Source: DATHWB01 sp040902855 (GTDB lineage Bacteria; Actinomycetota; Acidimicrobiia; Spongiisociales; ZC4RG35). From it: 7,743 bases of DNA. Shown one piece after another: positions 5,405-7,743 of this stretch (position 1 is its first letter; each line of letters opens with the position of its first letter). Below the pieces are notes generated by a model. The model saw only the letters and a program-made list of their open reading frames with translations. It was not told where the DNA came from and made no database searches. The translations under genes were made by a program, and so were the position numbers. The DNA lies in NCBI GenBank assembly GCA_040902855.1, contig JBBDWN010000022.1, positions 1 through 7,743 on the forward strand. Direction: 5' to 3'.

Positions 5405-5541
5405 AGGTTGGCGGCGTTGCCGGTGCAGTCGTCGTGGCTGCAGGGGCAGATCGGACCGGGATCGGCGCCGCGGCATTCGGTGCTGCAGAGTCCGTCCTGA
5501 CTCGCGTCCGTACATGTGCAAAGGTCGTGTGAGCACTGCAT
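5386..5541 (-). CDS. Metallothionein-like small Cys-rich protein
   Basis: This 51-residue gene has eight Cys (3, 8, 10, 19, 23, 32, 34, 39) and two His (5, 36). Their order resembles bacterial SmtA-type metallothioneins: a C-x-H-x2-C-x-C start, a central C-x3-C (CSTEC), and a closing C-x-C-x-H-x2-C. The hexamer CSHDxC occurs twice (3-8 and 34-39). Such proteins sequester zinc, copper or cadmium in the cytoplasm and may buffer oxidants. ATG 5541 follows AAGGGAG by seven bases, a strong start. The tail after residue 41 has no Cys. A SigB-like promoter and a perfect palindrome precede it, and the ATPase-sigma fusion follows 45 bases after its stop, so the two probably share a message. A short zinc-binding regulatory peptide is an alternative. 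Confidence 0.8.
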   Translation of the reverse strand: MQCSHDLCTCTDASQDGLCSTECRGADPGPICPCSHDDCTGNAANLELPLT

Positions 5542-5563
5542 GAGGATCTCCCTTGTCGAAATC

Positions 5564-5580
5564 GACGTTCTGAGAACGTC
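5564..5580. promoter_or_regulatory. Perfect 17-bp palindrome in the metallothionein leader
   Basis: GACGTTCT and AGAACGTC are exact inverted repeats around one central base. The site lies between the predicted -10 box and the ribosome site of the Cys-rich gene, about 8-24 bases into the predicted transcript. The placement suits a repressor operator (for example a metal-responsive or SOS-like regulator); the odd one-base centre makes an RNA hairpin less likely. The binding protein is unknown. Confidence 0.55.
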
Positions 5581-5594
5581 TAGATCGCTCCGTA

Positions 5595-5620
5595 TTGCCC
5601 GGAGGAGGGGCTGGCTAAAC
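5595..5620 (-). promoter_or_regulatory. SigB/SigF-like promoter, GTTT-N16-GGGCAA
   Basis: On the minus strand, GTTT (5620-5617), 16 bases and GGGCAA (5600-5595) match the geometry of the other three boxes, with C in place of T in the -10. Predicted transcription begins near 5587, about 46 bases before ATG 5541. If real, the sigma factor would drive its own operon. Confidence 0.5.
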
Positions 5621-5640
5621 GTCGAGAGACGGGGAGGCGG

Positions 5641-6867
5641 TCACGCTGGCCCTTTGGAACCGTGGTACTCGATGAGTACAAGCGTGGCATCGTCTTGCAG
5701 GCCCTCGCTGTAGGCGACGATGTTGTTGGAGAGCCGGCGGGCGGTCTCCGCCACGCTCATCTCTTCCAGTGAGGCTCGGACCAACAGGTCAGCGAGCCGA
5801 TCAGTGCCGAACAGTTCCCTGTCAGGCGATCTCGATTCCGTGAGACCGTCGGTGTAGAACAGCACTCGGTCGCCGCGTTGGAGCGACACTGATGCGACCT
5901 CGGCGACGTGACCCCCGAGTCCCAACGGGAGAGACGGAGCGCACTCCAATTCTCCGCCGAACGTGCCGTTACGAACCAGCATCGGAGGGACGTTCCCGGC
6001 ACTCACCCAACTCAGGACGCCGGACGCCACATGGAGCGAGGCGATCTGGGCAGTGAGGAAGTTGTGGTCACCGAACTGTGATTCGATGATGCGACTCGTG
6101 TTCTCATACGAGGAGACCAGGTCCCGGCCCGCGCGCCGTTCGTTTCGGAGAGTGTTGATCGCCGTGGCAGACATGAGGACGGCGGGCATGCCGCGCCCGA
6201 TGGCGTCGACGATGACAAAGTCCAGCCGGGCCCCGTTGAAGGCGTAGTCGAACGAGTCGCCGCCGATCGAATAGGCGGGTTCCAACATCCCGCCGATGCT
6301 GACCTCCGGCGTATCGCAGTTGAGGGGAGGAAGGAGACCCCATTGGATCTCGGCGGCAACGGACAGCGGCTCTACTCGCTTCGCCCGTTCCCACTCGTCG
6401 CTGTATCGCTTCAAATTCATCAAGAGCAGCACGAACAGCGCGAGGACCTCATCTGAGAGCGGCGACGGGAGGTCAGGTGTCTCGTTGTATTCGAGTTCCA
6501 ACAGTCCGACGCGGTTGGCTCCTTCCATCAAAGGTACGAACAACGTCGAAGTCTTGTCGCTGACCACCGTTGTCGCCGTCGTGAAGGCTCGCCCCGCCAG
6601 GGTTCCATCGATCGGCTTGGTGTCAGCGTCCTGACCGTTGACGCCGAACTCTTGGAGATGCTGATCTGAATAGTCCGCGACGTACACACGAGCCGTGTGC
6701 GCGCCGAGCAGTTGGCTTACCTCGTCGAGCAGGGCGTGTATGGCGCTCGGGTTCGAGCGGATGTCTACTCGGAGGAGCCGGCTGAGTCCGACTGGATTGG
6801 CGAGGGACTGTTCACTGGATTGTTGTATCAGGTCCACAAGAGCATCCGATACCCACTCGTCGGTCAC
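5641..6867 (-). CDS. GAF-SpoIIE (PP2C) serine phosphatase, RsbU type
   Basis: RsbU-type phosphatases dephosphorylate the STAS antagonist and so switch the stress sigma factor on. This 408-residue protein has a GAF-like sensor at about 40-155 (LLDEVSQLLGAHTARVYVAD, then TLFVPLMEGANRVGLLELEY), the usual linker helix AAEIQWGLLPPL (171-182) and a PP2C domain at about 190-402. Metal-binding acids are retained: Asp204 (SIGGDSFDY), Asp221 (VDAIGRGMPA), Asp340 (FYTDGLTES) and Asp392/393 (DDATLVL). Two positions differ from common relatives: GHG reads GRG (224-226) and AGH reads AGN (290-292). No membrane segment is present, so the input is probably cytoplasmic. The GTG 6867 start has no clear ribosome site, but an in-frame TGA inside the upstream repeat limits any extension; GTG at 6837 is an alternative. 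Confidence 0.93.
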   Translation of the reverse strand: MTDEWVSDALVDLIQQSSEQSLANPVGLSRLLRVDIRSNPSAIHALLDEVSQLLGAHTARVYVADYSDQHLQEFGVNGQDADTKPIDGTLAGRAFTTATTVVSDKTSTLFVPLMEGANRVGLLELEYNETPDLPSPLSDEVLALFVLLLMNLKRYSDEWERAKRVEPLSVAAEIQWGLLPPLNCDTPEVSIGGMLEPAYSIGGDSFDYAFNGARLDFVIVDAIGRGMPAVLMSATAINTLRNERRAGRDLVSSYENTSRIIESQFGDHNFLTAQIASLHVASGVLSWVSAGNVPPMLVRNGTFGGELECAPSLPLGLGGHVAEVASVSLQRGDRVLFYTDGLTESRSPDRELFGTDRLADLLVRASLEEMSVAETARRLSNNIVAYSEGLQDDATLVLIEYHGSKGPA

Positions 6868-6876
6868 TCGATACCC

Positions 6877-6936
6877 AAAAGTCCATTCGAACCCAGGGTT
6901 CGATCGGACTCATACGTCCGATCCAGCCCGCGGAAG
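6877..6936 (+). repeat. 60-bp hairpin repeat, copy 2
   Basis: This plus-strand copy is 51/60 identical to the copy at 2657-2716 and exactly the same length. The stem GATCGGAC/GTCCGATC (8 bp) has the loop TCATAC here, and GAACCC/GGGTTC surrounds one base nearby. It fills most of the 86-base gap between the dienelactone hydrolase stop (6954) and the RsbU-type start (6867). Read on the minus strand, its position (after one gene, before a stress gene, ending in ACTTTT) mirrors copy 1. Confidence 0.85.
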
Positions 6937-6953
6937 AGGGGGGCCGAGGGCTC

Positions 6954-7706
6954 CTAGCCGAGGAATTCGACGATCCGGGTCCAGGCGTCGAGGGACTCAG
7001 TGGCGAAGTCCGCCTGGGAGCGGTCGAAGAATGAATGCGGCGCGCCCGGATAGGTGACGATCTCGTGTTCGACGGCGGCGGCGGTGAGGGCGGCGTCGAA
7101 TCGGTCGATGTTCTCCTGAGGGATACCGGGGTCCGCCCCGCCGAAGAGAGCGAGAACCTTGCACTCGATCAGGTGACACCGCTCCCAGATCGGCCCGTCG
7201 CCGGCAGGCCGATCCGCCTCGGGCTTGCCGTAAAAGCCAACCACGCCTTCGAATCCGTGGCCGTGCGTGCTCACACCCCAGGCGAGGTTCCCCCCGAAAC
7301 AGAACCCCACCACGTAGATCTCCACATCCTCGTTCTCTGCCCGGAGCTCGGCAGCGGCGGCCGCGACATCGGCGTTGATACCGGCAGACGTCGTCTTGGC
7401 GATGTGATCCATGAACGGGAAGTCGGCGTCTCGGGGCGAAATTCCGGCGGTGCGCCCGAAGTAGTCGATGGCGATCGAGGGGTAGCCATGGGCGGCGAAC
7501 TGGCAGGCGAGATCCTCGTAGAACCCGAAGAGGCCGCGAACGTCGGGCAGGACGAGAATGGCCATTCGGGACTCGCCATCACCGGGACGCGCCGCGAAGG
7601 CGTTGAAGACGTTGCCGTCCGACGCAGTGAGCACCTTCCGCTCGCTCGTCGTCGGATGGTTGCCTGCGGGAAGGGCGGGGAGTCGGGCGTCGTGGTCTAC
7701 ACACAT
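6954..7706 (-). CDS. Dienelactone hydrolase family protein
   Basis: Dienelactone hydrolases open lactone rings in aromatic degradation with a Cys-His-Asp triad; many chromosomal relatives have unknown substrates. This 250-residue alpha/beta-hydrolase shows the expected nucleophile Cys136 in GFCFGG (134-139), Asp192 (FGGADPGIP) and His224 (GAPHSFFDR). The early motif LVLPDVRGLFGFYEDLACQFAAHGYPSIAIDYFGR (51-85) is typical of the family. Size and motif spacing are normal. The start ATG 7706 has no Shine-Dalgarno sequence; CATCAT about seven bases upstream could be the -10 of a leaderless transcript, but little upstream sequence is available. No catabolic neighbours are seen, so a role in chloroaromatic degradation cannot be assumed. 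Confidence 0.92.
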   Translation of the reverse strand: MCVDHDARLPALPAGNHPTTSERKVLTASDGNVFNAFAARPGDGESRMAILVLPDVRGLFGFYEDLACQFAAHGYPSIAIDYFGRTAGISPRDADFPFMDHIAKTTSAGINADVAAAAAELRAENEDVEIYVVGFCFGGNLAWGVSTHGHGFEGVVGFYGKPEADRPAGDGPIWERCHLIECKVLALFGGADPGIPQENIDRFDAALTAAAVEHEIVTYPGAPHSFFDRSQADFATESLDAWTRIVEFLG

Positions 7707-7743
7707 GACACGATGATGCCACGCCCCCTCGAGGCTTTTGGTA

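Noticed and set aside
6871..6876. GGGTAT on the minus strand as the -10 of an rsbU promoter
   Set aside because: It ends only three bases before the GTG start, so transcription would begin inside the gene, and the nearest GTT-like -35 is only about 12 bases away.

Overview
The window looks like chromosome of a high-GC actinobacterium. The clearest lineage marker is a WhiB-type iron-sulfur regulator, a family essentially confined to Actinobacteria and their phages. A SigB/SigF-family sigma factor and GTTT-N15/16-GGGTAA-type promoters agree with this. Which order or genus it is cannot be told from the window; an uncultured lineage is possible.

Left part (1-817, mostly minus strand): a decayed toxin-antitoxin patch. 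It holds an intact ribbon-helix-helix antitoxin, a Doc/Fic-type toxin gene broken by two small indels, and what looks like the C-terminal remnant of a VapC (PIN) toxin abutting the antitoxin start. Nothing convincing lies in positions 1-204.

Positions 801-2577 (plus strand): three ordinary small enzymes or binding proteins, namely an alpha/beta-hydrolase, a VOC/glyoxalase-like protein that lacks a conventional start codon, and a small cupin.

Central part (2657-6867): a compact general stress response locus. It encodes a GAF-SpoIIE (PP2C) phosphatase of RsbU type, a STAS anti-sigma antagonist of RsbV type, and one protein that fuses an RsbW-like ATPase domain to a complete SigB/SigF/SigG sigma factor. 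Probable target or output genes are a CsbD stress protein, a WhiB protein, an unrecognised 68-residue protein and a 51-residue Cys-rich metallothionein-like protein encoded just upstream of the sigma gene. Four of these transcription units have a promoter-like GTTT-N15/16-GGG[TAC]A[ACT]-type box at a sensible distance from the start codon, so the locus probably feeds itself and its outputs through its own sigma factor. The most unusual element is the ATPase-sigma fusion, whose G1 box (DxGxG in relatives) reads HxAxA. This suggests a fused, possibly non-kinase anti-sigma domain acting in cis.

A 60-bp hairpin-containing repeat occurs twice (2657-2716 and 6877-6936, 51 of 60 positions identical). 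The copies lie on opposite strands, and each stands in the same orientation relative to its downstream stress gene. The right end (6954-7706) is a dienelactone hydrolase family protein on the minus strand.
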